Notes: generated by a model from the letters alone, not told the origin. 64,000 nucleotides of DNA from Spirosoma taeanense (GCF_013127955.1 NZ_CP053435.1:3633001-3697000); one strand, 5' to 3'. Positions 38,948 to 46,378 are shown, numbered from the stretch's first letter. Numbers and translations: made by a program.

Positions 38948-39931
38948 GCAAGTAGTCAAACCGGCCGAACAAATGCCGGGCGTAACTTTTGAGCAGGCAC
39001 TTCACCATCAGAAGGCCGTCATTTTTATTCGCTTTGTTGATGATCCTGTCCTGAACAAATGGGTAAGACAGTTAACAGGCGCTTTCTGGAGCCATACGCA
39101 AAAAGCCTGGTATGTGGTTGATAATGCGCATTACCGGCGACAATTTGGCATTGCTCCACCCCTGGTAGGGAAAACAGTCATTGCTCAAATACACCCAGTT
39201 AACCAGCCAGCTCTTCAAAGACTAATTGAAACGCTGCAACTGAAATCGTACAGCGCCAGCACCCTGCAAACGTATCGTAATGAGTTTGCTCAACTCCTGT
39301 ATGTACTCAAGGCAGTACCAGTCGACTCGCTGGATGCTAACCGGCTTCGCAGCTACTTTCTATACTGCGTTAATACCCTAAAATTATCAGAGAATACGCT
39401 GCACAGCCGAATCAACGCGGTAAAATTCTTTTTTGAACAGGTGCTGCACAGGGAGCGGTTTTTCTTTGAGATTCCACGACCTAAGAAGCCATCTATTCTA
39501 CCCAAAGTGATGTCAACCGCCGACATAAAACGACTTTTTGCCGTTACTACCAACCTCAAGCATAATACCATGCTCAAGGCAAGAAAGACCGATATGTCAA
39601 CTTACCGGATAGTATACTTAACCAATTGCGGGAATATTATATAACTTATCGCCCAAAGAAATACCTGTTTGAGGGACAGTACGGGGAGCAGTACAGCAAA
39701 CGAAGTGCACAACAAGTTTTCAAAATGGCCCTTTCTAAAGCTAAGATAAATAAAGAAGTTGGCATTCATGCGCTTCGGCACAGTTACGCTACCCATTTGC
39801 TTGAGAATGGGACTGACATTAAATTCATACAGGATTTACTTGGTCATAACGATATAAAAACTACATTGCGTTACATACAAGTAAGTGACCAAAGTTTGAA
39901 AAAGGTAAAAAGTCCATTAGACACCTTATAG
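38940..39931 (+). pseudogene. Tyrosine recombinase, broken by internal deletion and frameshift
   Basis: Bases 38940-39644 encode an unusual N-terminal domain (about 1-95, with WSHTQKAWYVVDNAHYRRQF), a SAM-like core-binding domain (about 98-190) and the start of the catalytic domain up to NTMLK. From about 39577 the homologous frame shifts to that of 39626-39931: GKKDRYVNLPDS, REYYITYRPKKYLFEG, box II HALRHSYATHLL, LLGHNDIKTT, and the Tyr in LRYIQV. The junction lacks roughly 32 expected codons, including the first catalytic Arg (GLRxSE). The retained part has no room for the IntI-specific insert before HALRH, so the ancestor was XerD-like. The C terminus KSPLDTL resembles integron and Bacteroidota integrases. 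It is inactive in cis. Confidence 0.85.
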
Positions 39932-39939
39932 TACAGTAC

Positions 39940-40003
39940 GCGCATTTTGTATTGTTTGCACGCGATAACAATACAAAATACGCATTGCGTTTTTTGTATT
40001 GTT
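39940..40003. repeat. Three 17-mer copies in inverted arrangement after the recombinase
   Basis: Copy A at 39940-39956 is GCGCATTTTGTATTGTT. Copy B at 39967-39983 reads GCGTATTTTGTATTGTT on the minus strand. Copy C at 39987-40003 is GCGTTTTTTGTATTGTT. A and B face each other across 10 bases; B and C across 3. The set starts 9 bases after the recombinase stop codon and precedes the cassette array, a fitting place for recombinase-binding or regulatory sites. Confidence 0.8.
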
Positions 40004-40109
40004 CAAGCCTGAACCCAGCTAAGCATACCCATAAGTTATTGACAAATAGTGATTTAACAATTTAAATCATAGTACTTGGATTCTTCCAAGGAAAATGTAA
40101 AATTTGGCT

Positions 40110-40149
40110 TGACGCGTAAAACATGCGTCTATTTATGAGTTGTGCGTCA
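40110..40149 (+). other. Candidate attI (array entry point)
   Basis: GTTGTGCGTCA at 40139-40149 marks the first G|TT boundary of the array: TTGTGC is the 5' end of cassette 1 and matches the complement of its attC left box. No attC-type repeat lies upstream, so this is the recombinase-proximal joining site. Upstream GACGC...GCGTC (40111-40129) is a weak inverted pair. The limits are approximate. Confidence 0.55.
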
Positions 40150-40179
40150 CTTTACAAAACACTGTATAATCAAAAATGT

Positions 40180-40824
40180 ATGGAGACAAAAGACATTATT
40201 CAGATAGTAGTTTCATCTATTGCAGCAATAATCGCTTTACTTGCGCTCTACAATTCTATACGGATTTATAAAACAGCTAATAAACAATTCGGCTTAGGGA
40301 CGAGACAATTTGAAATAGCAGCTAAATCGTTTACTGACAACCACGATTATGCAAAACGTCAATTTTCTATAAATTTTATTTCTAAGTGGGACGACACAAA
40401 CTTTGTTCAAGCACGAAAATGTATCAACAATAAATGGCCAAAAGCGTTTTTAGACCCTGACGACATCAATTGGAATGAGATAAAAAAAGTTAGGGAGGAA
40501 GAATTAGCAGCACTTACAGCAGAAGGTAAAGTGCATTCCCAAGCTTTGATTATCACAGACCATATGAATTTGGTGCTGAATTATTTTGAAACAATGGCAA
40601 TTGCAATTGAGAATAAAGTTGCACACGAGATAATAATGAAGCAGGCATTTTATCACACTTTCCACAGTTGGTTTATTGTGCTTTCTGACTACCGTGAGCA
40701 TGTAAACAAAGCAAGAAAATATCATCCATGGAAAGTCATTGAAAAACTGCATGATGAAAAATGGTATCCCTCAAATCCTTCTGTAAATACACCATTAGAC
40801 GAGACCGGAAAATTGCCGGAGTGA
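40180..40824 (+). CDS. Cassette 1: membrane-anchored DUF4760-like protein
   Basis: The 214-residue product has an N-terminal membrane helix (QIVVSSIAAIIALLALYNSI, about 7-26) and a cytoplasmic helical domain with INFISKWDDTNFVQAR and LNYFETMAIAIENKVAHEIIMK. This pattern matches DUF4760-type proteins (N-terminal helix plus an all-alpha domain with an NYFE motif). Function is unknown. The start is the ATG at 40180, inside the cassette; a longer frame beginning at 40123 would cross the cassette boundary and is rejected. The ORF ends 10 bases before its attC site. Confidence 0.75.
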   Translation: METKDIIQIVVSSIAAIIALLALYNSIRIYKTANKQFGLGTRQFEIAAKSFTDNHDYAKRQFSINFISKWDDTNFVQARKCINNKWPKAFLDPDDINWNEIKKVREEELAALTAEGKVHSQALIITDHMNLVLNYFETMAIAIENKVAHEIIMKQAFYHTFHSWFIVLSDYREHVNKARKYHPWKVIEKLHDEKWYPSNPSVNTPLDETGKLPE

Positions 40825-40833
40825 CGAAAAGCG

Positions 40834-41034
40834 AACGCACAACAATCGGTTTGGCGTTATGGCGGCGGGACGTTGGAGCAATCGGCAGCAGTTCGCTATT
40901 CATCTGTTGTTCCAGCAGGACGTTATAAATTTGGCAGTAGAAAAATCAATGAACATTTGTACATTTAATCAGCAACAATTATCGGCTGACGCAACACGGA
41001 ATACCGCCACAACGCCAAGCCGTCAACGTTAGCA
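40834..41034 (+). repeat. attC-like site 1
   Basis: Left box R'' GCACAAC (40837-40843); left arm CGGTTTGGCGTTATGGCGG from 40847; right arm CCGCCACAACGCCAAGCCG (41004-41022); right box with GTTAGCAGC at 41028-41036. The arms pair over 19 bases with two mismatches. The long loop of about 140 bases shares GGACGTTGGAGCAATCGGCA with attC 5. The cassette's own R' (GTTGTGC at 40139) is the exact complement of R''. Confidence 0.85.
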
Positions 41035-41128
41035 GCTATTTTCACAAACTTAAAAAAGGTTACAGAAAATAGGGGTACGCTTGAAAAATCAACCTAACTT
41101 ACTTCCTTACATACAAATATTTTCCATC

Positions 41129-41605
41129 ATGCAAAAGCTATTGACTTTATTTCTTTTCACTTGTCTTTCTAAAATTATGTATGCACAGATACGTTTTGAT
41201 GAACTTCCCAAAGCGGAACAGGAAGAAATAATGAAACAAGCAGGCGATATTAATAAAGTTACATGGGCAAAAGGTTTGATTGCTATCACACCAGATGGAA
41301 AGGTATGGGACAAGCAAACATATAAAGCTCCTGTGATCCCTGGTGATTCAGTGAAATACAATGGCACCCCTGAAACAGAATTTATCTACAGGTCTTTTAA
41401 AGGTCTTCAACCGCCTATAATCTATGTTTACAACGGCAATACAATCGTCGTCCACGGATTAGTTGAGGTGCATGCGGAAAGGAAAGGACAGCCCATACGA
41501 TTCACGGTAGCACGACTGGAAACCTACATTAAAACGGATGGCAGATGGGCTTTGGCTGCAGGCAGTGGCACTTATGTAGAGCCACCTACTCCAGAGAAGA
41601 AGTAA
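41129..41605 (+). CDS. Cassette 2: secreted NTF2/DUF4440-like protein
   Basis: The 158-residue product has a signal peptide (MQKLLTLFLFTCLSKIMYAQ) and a small alpha-beta domain. The C-terminal strands RFTVARLETYIKTDGRWALAAGSGTY look like the end of an NTF2/DUF4440 fold. The ATG at 41129 is used since the signal peptide starts there; the longer frame needs a TTG at 41081. Function is unknown; the fold assignment is tentative. Periplasmic location is likely. Confidence 0.65.
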   Translation: MQKLLTLFLFTCLSKIMYAQIRFDELPKAEQEEIMKQAGDINKVTWAKGLIAITPDGKVWDKQTYKAPVIPGDSVKYNGTPETEFIYRSFKGLQPPIIYVYNGNTIVVHGLVEVHAERKGQPIRFTVARLETYIKTDGRWALAAGSGTYVEPPTPEKK

Positions 41606-41629
41606 GTTCAAAAGCATAAAACCCAAACA

Positions 41630-41764
41630 GCTGCTAACAGTGTGTTTATAAAATTGTGGCTTGACGTTAAGCATTCAACTATAAATCATTCTTTTGCTTA
41701 TGTGGTTAATTGAAGCGGAGGTTTTTCAATTGCCACAACTTCATAAACACGTTTAACGTTAGTG
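41630..41764 (+). repeat. attC-like site 2
   Basis: R'' GCTGCTAAC (41630-41638) is the exact complement of this cassette's 5' end GTTAGCAGC (41028-41036). Arms 41642-41660 and 41732-41750 pair over 19 bases with two exceptions that become G-T wobbles on the bottom strand. The right box is GTTAGTGGC (41758-41766). Confidence 0.88.
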
Positions 41765-41793
41765 GCAATCTTATTTACATCGTGTAATAACCA

Positions 41794-42339
41794 ATGAACG
41801 AAGACAAGAATAAATACATACGGGGTGATAACAGCTTAAAGAAAGACTTTGTTAGGGCTGGGAATCTGCTTCAAAAATTTAATCAAGCAGACTATGAAGC
41901 TAATGAGTTCAAAAGAGAGATATTAAACGAACTATTTGGTTCAGCTGGAGAAGGCATATCTGTTGAACATAATTTTCATTGTGACTTAGGTTACAATATA
42001 CATGTTGGGAAAAACTTCTACGCGGGATTTAACTGTACCATTTTAGATATGGGGGAAGTAAAAATTGGAGATAACTGTTTAATAGCTCCAAACGTTGGAA
42101 TTTATACAGCAGGACATAATATAAATCCCATAAACAGACATAAGACTGGATTTGCCAAACCAATTACTATTGGTAACAACGTATGGATTGGTGGTCATTG
42201 TGCCATTATCGGAGGGGTTACCATAGGAGATAATTCTATTATTGCTGCTGGTTCTTTAGTTACAAAAGATGTTCCTGCAAATACAATTGTTGGTGGTAAT
42301 CCTGCAAAGAAGCTAAGAAACATAAACACAGAACAATAA
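41794..42339 (+). CDS. Cassette 3: hexapeptide-repeat sugar O-acetyltransferase
   Basis: The 181-residue protein belongs to the maltose/galactoside O-acetyltransferase type of left-handed beta-helix enzymes. It shows an N-terminal helical segment (LLQKFNQADYEANEF), GYNIHVGKNFYAGFNCTILD, the catalytic His in YTAGHNINPINR, and ITIGNNVWIGGHCAIIGGVTIGDNS with VVGGNPAKKLR-like ending. It uses acetyl-CoA to acetylate a sugar or similar acceptor; the acceptor is not known. Acetyltransferases of this fold, including antibiotic-modifying ones, are frequent integron cargo, but nothing here indicates resistance. ATG at 41794. Confidence 0.9.
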   Translation: MNEDKNKYIRGDNSLKKDFVRAGNLLQKFNQADYEANEFKREILNELFGSAGEGISVEHNFHCDLGYNIHVGKNFYAGFNCTILDMGEVKIGDNCLIAPNVGIYTAGHNINPINRHKTGFAKPITIGNNVWIGGHCAIIGGVTIGDNSIIAAGSLVTKDVPANTIVGGNPAKKLRNINTEQ

Positions 42340-42359
42340 ACAGAATACCCAAACCGACT

Positions 42360-42493
42360 ACCGCTAACAACAGCTTTAGCAATAGTGGCTTTAGGAATAG
42401 ATTTAAACAGAATATCGTTAATAGGCTTTGGAACAGTAGTGAGATAGCAAAACCATCAATGCCACTACTGCATAAAGCTGAAAAACGTTAGTG
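42360..42493 (+). repeat. attC-like site 3
   Basis: R'' ACCGCTAAC (42360-42368), arms CAGCTTTAGCAATAGTGGC (42371-42389) and 42461-42480, right box GTTAGTGGC (42487-42495). The right arm carries one additional unpaired base in the middle, as expected for the extrahelical bases that orient attC recombination. R'' pairs with this cassette's 5' end with two wobble-type differences. Confidence 0.85.
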
Positions 42494-42538
42494 GCAAGTT
42501 TGTTTGACATTCCGTTTATTAAAGAGATTTTCGACAAT

Positions 42539-43408
42539 CTACTTCTTGAGAACTTTCTTAAAGTTAATTTCGGCTATACACATAGCAGAGACAATTAGTA
42601 GTCCCCCAAAAAATATTTCTTTTGTAAATTTCTCGTTTAATATAAAAATGCCTGCAATAGTAGCAAAAACAGGTTCAAATAAATAAGTTAAGGCAACTTT
42701 TTCTTCGCCCAAATGACGTTGACCAGCATTTTGAACAGCATACATATATGCAGTTGCAGGGATAGCAGCAAAGAGAACACCAGACCAAAATCCATCGGTT
42801 TTCGGAAACCAAATAGCATTTGAATCAAACTGAGCAAAAATTAGACATCCTACAGCACAGAATAACATTAGTAGAATAACAGCGGGCATAGGATTTTTTT
42901 CATTAGAAAATTTACCTACTTGAAGCACATAAAAAGCAAATCCAAAAGCACAAGCAATTATCCAAAGGTCACCAACATTTAATGACAATCCATCTTTTAC
43001 AACAATTATGTACAATCCCAGTAAAGCTAAAAAACAGGCGACCCAAATTTTTGATTCTACCTTCTTTTTGTAAACAAGAAACTTCAATATTGGTATAAGC
43101 AAGACGTCCAACCCTGTAATAAATGCCGAATTTGAAACAGTTGTATATTTTAATCCTATCGTCTGTAAAATCGTTCCAGCCAATAATGGAACTCCAATTA
43201 AAACACTTATTTTCAAAGTATTTTTAGTTATGTACTTTAATTGATTAAAAAAGACGGCAGCCAGACAAGCAGTGGCAATTACAAATTTGTAGAATAAAAA
43301 TACAAAGGGTGAGCCATTCCCAACACCAACTTTTACAAATGTGAAGGAAATACCCCAAAAAGCCGTTCCTAAAATTAAAAGGAATAAGTAAAGATGTCTT
43401 TTTTGCAT
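42539..43408 (-). CDS. Cassette 4: EamA/DMT-family transporter, reverse orientation
   Basis: The 289-residue protein has 10 transmembrane helices in two EamA repeats (LGTAFWGISFTFVKVG and the second ending YLFEPVFATIAGIFILNEKF). DMT-family members export metabolites, amino acids or drugs; the substrate is unknown. It is the only ORF in the array encoded on the minus strand, so it cannot be read from an upstream array promoter and must carry its own. The ATG at 43408 is used; the longer frame would need TTG. Confidence 0.9.
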   Translation of the reverse strand: MQKRHLYLFLLILGTAFWGISFTFVKVGVGNGSPFVFLFYKFVIATACLAAVFFNQLKYITKNTLKISVLIGVPLLAGTILQTIGLKYTTVSNSAFITGLDVLLIPILKFLVYKKKVESKIWVACFLALLGLYIIVVKDGLSLNVGDLWIIACAFGFAFYVLQVGKFSNEKNPMPAVILLMLFCAVGCLIFAQFDSNAIWFPKTDGFWSGVLFAAIPATAYMYAVQNAGQRHLGEEKVALTYLFEPVFATIAGIFILNEKFTKEIFFGGLLIVSAMCIAEINFKKVLKK

Positions 43409-43570
43409 ACACAATAGTTTAACGTGTTTAAATTAAGCTATTAGAGTATGCATTTGAAGTGCAAAAGAAAAACTAATATTCCCAATTCTCTTCTCTAATG
43501 TTGGAATATTAATCTGTAAAATTCCTATCCGGCTGCAAAGATAATAATAGAATCGGTGTCGACAAAACCT

Positions 43571-43769
43571 GCCACTAACATTGGGTTTGCTGCTATGGCG
43601 GGGCGACGAACATGTCATCAGCTATGTATGAGCATCGGCTACAGTTCCAGCGTGACGAATAACATTGGGCAGCAAATCTTATCTTCAACAACAAAATAAA
43701 ACCGGGCTGCGGTTCGGGGGCTGGACGTTCCCTGAATGCCGCCACAGCAGCAAGCCCTGTTCGTTGGCT
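43571..43769 (+). repeat. attC-like site 4
   Basis: R'' GCCACTAAC (43571-43579) is the exact complement of this cassette's 5' end GTTAGTGGC (42487-42495). Left arm GGGTTTGCTGCTATGGCGG and right arm CCGCCACAGCAGCAAGCCC (43739-43757) pair over 19 bases with two mismatches. Right box GTTGGCTGT (43763-43771). Confidence 0.88.
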
Positions 43770-43821
43770 GTAATTTGTGGATAGTTCATAATCAAAATAT
43801 TTTTCATTTTTATTTATTTAA

Positions 43822-43828
43822 TACTTTG
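43822..43828 (+). promoter_or_regulatory. Candidate -7 box inside cassette 5
   Basis: TACTTTG, one base shorter than TAnnTTTG, ends 4 bases before the ATG at 43833. It could give this cassette its own, nearly leaderless promoter. Confidence 0.35.
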
Positions 43829-43832
43829 AATC

Positions 43833-44849
43833 ATGACACAAGAACTTCCTCCTCCTGTACTTTTAATGCAAATGCTTTTCGGTTTTGCCTCATCTCGTGC
43901 AATTGGCGTTACTGCAGAATTACATATTGCGGACTTATTAAAGGATGGCGCAAAAACCGCGGATGAATTAGCCCGACAAACAGGAGTTCATGCCCGTTCT
44001 CTTTATCGGGTGTTACGTGCTTGCGCCAGTGTTGGTGTCTATTCCGAAGACAATGAAAAAAAGTTCTCATTAACTCCATTAGCCGAACCATTGCTTAGTA
44101 ATGCACAAGGTAGCTTACGTGCTTTCGCTGAAATGATAACTTGCGATTGGCAATTTCAGACCTGGGCAGAACTTCCATACAGTGTTAAAACAGGCAAACC
44201 TTCTTTTGATAAAGTACATGGCAAATCGTCATTTGAATATTTCTGGAGTAATGAGAAAGCTGGAAAGGTTTTTAATGATGCCATGACCAGTAACAGTGCT
44301 TTTTCAAGTGTTGCCGTAGTAAATGCCTACGATTTTTCTTCCGTTTCAAAATTGGTGGATGTTGGTGGCGGACATGGATTTTTACTGGCTTCTATTCTTG
44401 CAAAATTTGGTAATGTAAAAGGTGTATTGTATGACACCCCTGCTATTGTTGCCGAAGCAGAAAAACTTTTACATGAACATGGTGTAGCAGAGAGGTGTGA
44501 AACTGTAGGCGGTGATTTTTTTGAATCGGTACCCCCAGGTGGAGATGGTTACATCATGAAACACATTATCCATGATTGGAGTGATGAGCAATGTATTGCT
44601 ATACTTAAAAATTGCAGGAAAGCTATGAAAGAAGGAGGAAGGGTATTAGTAGTAGAAATGGTGGTACCTGAAGGCAATGAACCGTCTCCTGCCAAGTTCC
44701 TTGATTTACAAATGTTGCAATTTTTACCAGGTTGTGAACGAACAGAAAAGGAATATGAAGCATTATTCGATGAAGCAGGACTGAGCTTAACGCGAATTAT
44801 ACCAACTATGTCTCCATTTAGTATTATAGAAGGATTTACTAAACAGTAA
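43833..44849 (+). CDS. Cassette 5: SAM-dependent O-methyltransferase (family 2)
   Basis: The 338-residue enzyme has an N-terminal winged-helix dimerisation domain (about 10-95, RQTGVHARSLYRVLRACASVGV) and a Rossmann catalytic domain with the SAM motif LVDVGGGHGFLLASIL and the general-base His in MKHIIHDWSDEQC. It belongs with acetylserotonin/caffeate-like O-methyltransferases and methylates hydroxyl groups of small aromatic or polyketide-like molecules. The substrate is unknown. Family members usually sit in secondary-metabolite clusters, so a stand-alone copy in a cassette is unusual. Confidence 0.9.
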   Translation: MTQELPPPVLLMQMLFGFASSRAIGVTAELHIADLLKDGAKTADELARQTGVHARSLYRVLRACASVGVYSEDNEKKFSLTPLAEPLLSNAQGSLRAFAEMITCDWQFQTWAELPYSVKTGKPSFDKVHGKSSFEYFWSNEKAGKVFNDAMTSNSAFSSVAVVNAYDFSSVSKLVDVGGGHGFLLASILAKFGNVKGVLYDTPAIVAEAEKLLHEHGVAERCETVGGDFFESVPPGGDGYIMKHIIHDWSDEQCIAILKNCRKAMKEGGRVLVVEMVVPEGNEPSPAKFLDLQMLQFLPGCERTEKEYEALFDEAGLSLTRIIPTMSPFSIIEGFTKQ

Positions 44850-44868
44850 GAAACGAATGGATAAAACT

Positions 44869-45070
44869 ACAGCCAACAAGAGTATTGCCAATAGTGGGGC
44901 TGGACGTTGGAGCAATCGGCAGTAAATTGCTATCAGCTTCTGTTCCGGCTTGACGGAATTCTATTGGATTTCACAATAAACTTTCAATTTTTGTAATTAA
45001 TTTGTACTCCAGTCGGCCAGGGCTGATGGTTATAAAATCCCTACCATCGTAAATACCTGATACGTTAGCG
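44869..45070 (+). repeat. attC-like site 5 (degenerate arms)
   Basis: R'' ACAGCCAAC (44869-44877) is the exact complement of this cassette's 5' end GTTGGCTGT (43763-43771). The left arm around 44879-44900 pairs with the region before the right box GTTAGCGGT (45064-45072) mainly through purine transitions, which become wobble pairs. The loop shares GGACGTTGGAGCAATCGGCA with attC 1. Confidence 0.75.
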
Positions 45071-45125
45071 GTAATTTGTGACAAGAGTTGAATAGAAGTT
45101 GATAACATCTAAAAAGAATACCGTC

Positions 45126-45911
45126 ATGAAACATCAAAAAAACGTATTGCGGGGAATTTTGTTTCCCGTACTCTGTGCTGCGATGTTTTCTTGTGCCACA
45201 AAAGTGCCCAAGCTTAATGTCAACGAAGCCCACCATTCTCATTCTGAAACAGCTTCCGTTAAAAAATACGTAACCGTAAAGTCTTGGGAGCACCAACGTG
45301 AGCTTTACATCAAACGGGGCATGTCCGAGACCGAAGCTGACGCCAAGATTTCAGCGCTTCTAACAGGTTTGAAAGACATGAACCGCTCTGCGGGTGATGA
45401 CCGCATCGGTGTTGCTGCGCCCCCGTTTCAATTTGACGCTTGGCTCAACTCCAAGCCGCTAACTCTGGAGGATCTTAAGGGTAAAGTCGTTCTGGTTCGT
45501 TGGTTTACTGACACTTGTCCTTTCTGCGCCAGCAGCGCCCCAGCGCTTCGATCGTTATACGAGGAGTACGCAAACAGTGGCTTTATGTTAATTGGTGCAT
45601 ACCATCCAAAGGACGGGAGGGATGATCCGCTCGACATCCAACGTGTGCAAAGTGTGGTAGAAGCCAGGGACTTTAAATTTCCGGTAGCAATCGATTGGAA
45701 GTGGCGCACCGGAACACTAAAGGACTGGTGGCTAGCGGGCCCCGAGCGTCCTGCAACCTCTGTTACATTCATATTAGACAAGTCCGGGATCATACGGTTC
45801 GTCCATCCCGGTATGGAATACCACGATGACAACGGCACTGAGCTACACGCAATGTGTACGGACGACATGGTTCGAATTCGTGCTGCCATTAAGCGGCTTG
45901 TCGCTGAGTAG
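45126..45911 (+). CDS. Cassette 6: TlpA/redoxin-like lipoprotein
   Basis: The 261-residue protein has a lipoprotein signal (AAMFSC, Cys23), a linker region, and a thioredoxin-fold domain with Cys131 and Cys134 in WFTDTCPFCASSAP. It continues with VTFILDKSGIIRFVHPG, the usual cis-Pro-bearing region of TlpA/ResA-like reductases. It probably reduces disulfides or cytochrome c precursors in the periplasm. The ATG at 45126 is chosen because the signal starts there. Its codon and base use look less AT-rich than those of the other cassettes, suggesting a different source. Confidence 0.85.
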   Translation: MKHQKNVLRGILFPVLCAAMFSCATKVPKLNVNEAHHSHSETASVKKYVTVKSWEHQRELYIKRGMSETEADAKISALLTGLKDMNRSAGDDRIGVAAPPFQFDAWLNSKPLTLEDLKGKVVLVRWFTDTCPFCASSAPALRSLYEEYANSGFMLIGAYHPKDGRDDPLDIQRVQSVVEARDFKFPVAIDWKWRTGTLKDWWLAGPERPATSVTFILDKSGIIRFVHPGMEYHDDNGTELHAMCTDDMVRIRAAIKRLVAE

Positions 45912-45968
45912 ATCGACTGCAGCGACACCTCTTAACACGACAAAATAAGGAATACACAAAAACAACTA

Positions 45969-46172
45969 ACCGCTAACATGCGGTTTGGCGTTATGACGGG
46001 GCGACCCAACGCAGCATCAACTGTAGTAAACTAATCATCTTCAGTTCCAGCACGACGTAACGCAGGTGTTCAGCAGAAATAACTATTAAACGTTTTATCT
46101 TTAATCGGCTCTGGGCTCGGGTCGTGACGTTTTCCAAATACCGCCACACCGCCAAGCCGTCAAACGTTGTGC
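45969..46172 (+). repeat. attC-like site 6 (end of array)
   Basis: R'' ACCGCTAAC (45969-45977) is the exact complement of this cassette's 5' end GTTAGCGGT (45064-45072). Arms CGGTTTGGCGTTATGACGG and CCGCCACACCGCCAAGCCG (46141-46159) are close relatives of attC 1 arms. The right box GTTGTGCGTCA (46166-46176) repeats the sequence at the array entry. Confidence 0.85.
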
Positions 46173-46176
46173 GTCA

Positions 46177-46378
46177 TGCTGTATAAGTAGGCCCAAAAAC
46201 AATATGTGTTTTATAAGTTATATTTCTCTATAGAATAAACTGGTTTAAATGCTTCTATTGATCAGCTAAAAAAATTTTCCTCTATAAGTACAGGTTATAA
46301 AATTCAAAAGGAGCATTGGTAAGGTTTCAGGCCTTGTAGATTTAGTAAATATATTTATATAAATAATATCTAGCTCCC
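46177..46378. other. AT-rich spacer after the array
   Basis: About 200 bases of AT-rich sequence with no convincing ORF. It ends in several TATA-like stretches just before the next gene, where a promoter is likely but no clear -7 box was singled out. Confidence 0.5.

Larger units (their letters stand above)
40140..46166 (+). mobile_element. Integron-like array of six gene cassettes
   Basis: Cassettes by inferred G|TT joins are 40140-41028, 41029-41758, 41759-42487, 42488-43763, 43764-45064 and 45065-46166. Each has one AT-rich ORF and a terminal attC-like repeat. In five cassettes the left attC box (R'') is an exact 9-base reverse complement of, or nearly identical in complement to, that cassette's own first bases plus the preceding G: cassettes 2, 4, 5 and 6 match 9 of 9, cassette 1 also 9 of 9. 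Cassette 3 differs at two positions. This self-complementarity is what circular integron cassettes predict and is unlikely by chance. Base composition is clearly richer in A+T than the flanks. An 11-bp repeat GTTGTGCGTCA lies at both ends. Confidence 0.9.

Noticed and set aside
40123-40824. Longer start (40123) for the cassette 1 ORF
   Set aside because: It would begin upstream of the cassette boundary at 40140, and the membrane helix and good ATG start at 40180.
40834-46172. Reading the six long inverted repeats as insertion-sequence ends or MITEs
   Set aside because: No transposase or target-site duplications accompany them, they alternate strictly with single ORFs, and their end boxes match each cassette's own 5' end, which fits attC sites instead.
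40834-46172. Reading the repeats as a CRISPR array
   Set aside because: Repeats are long, variable inverted repeats spaced by genes; no short identical direct repeats and no cas genes are present.
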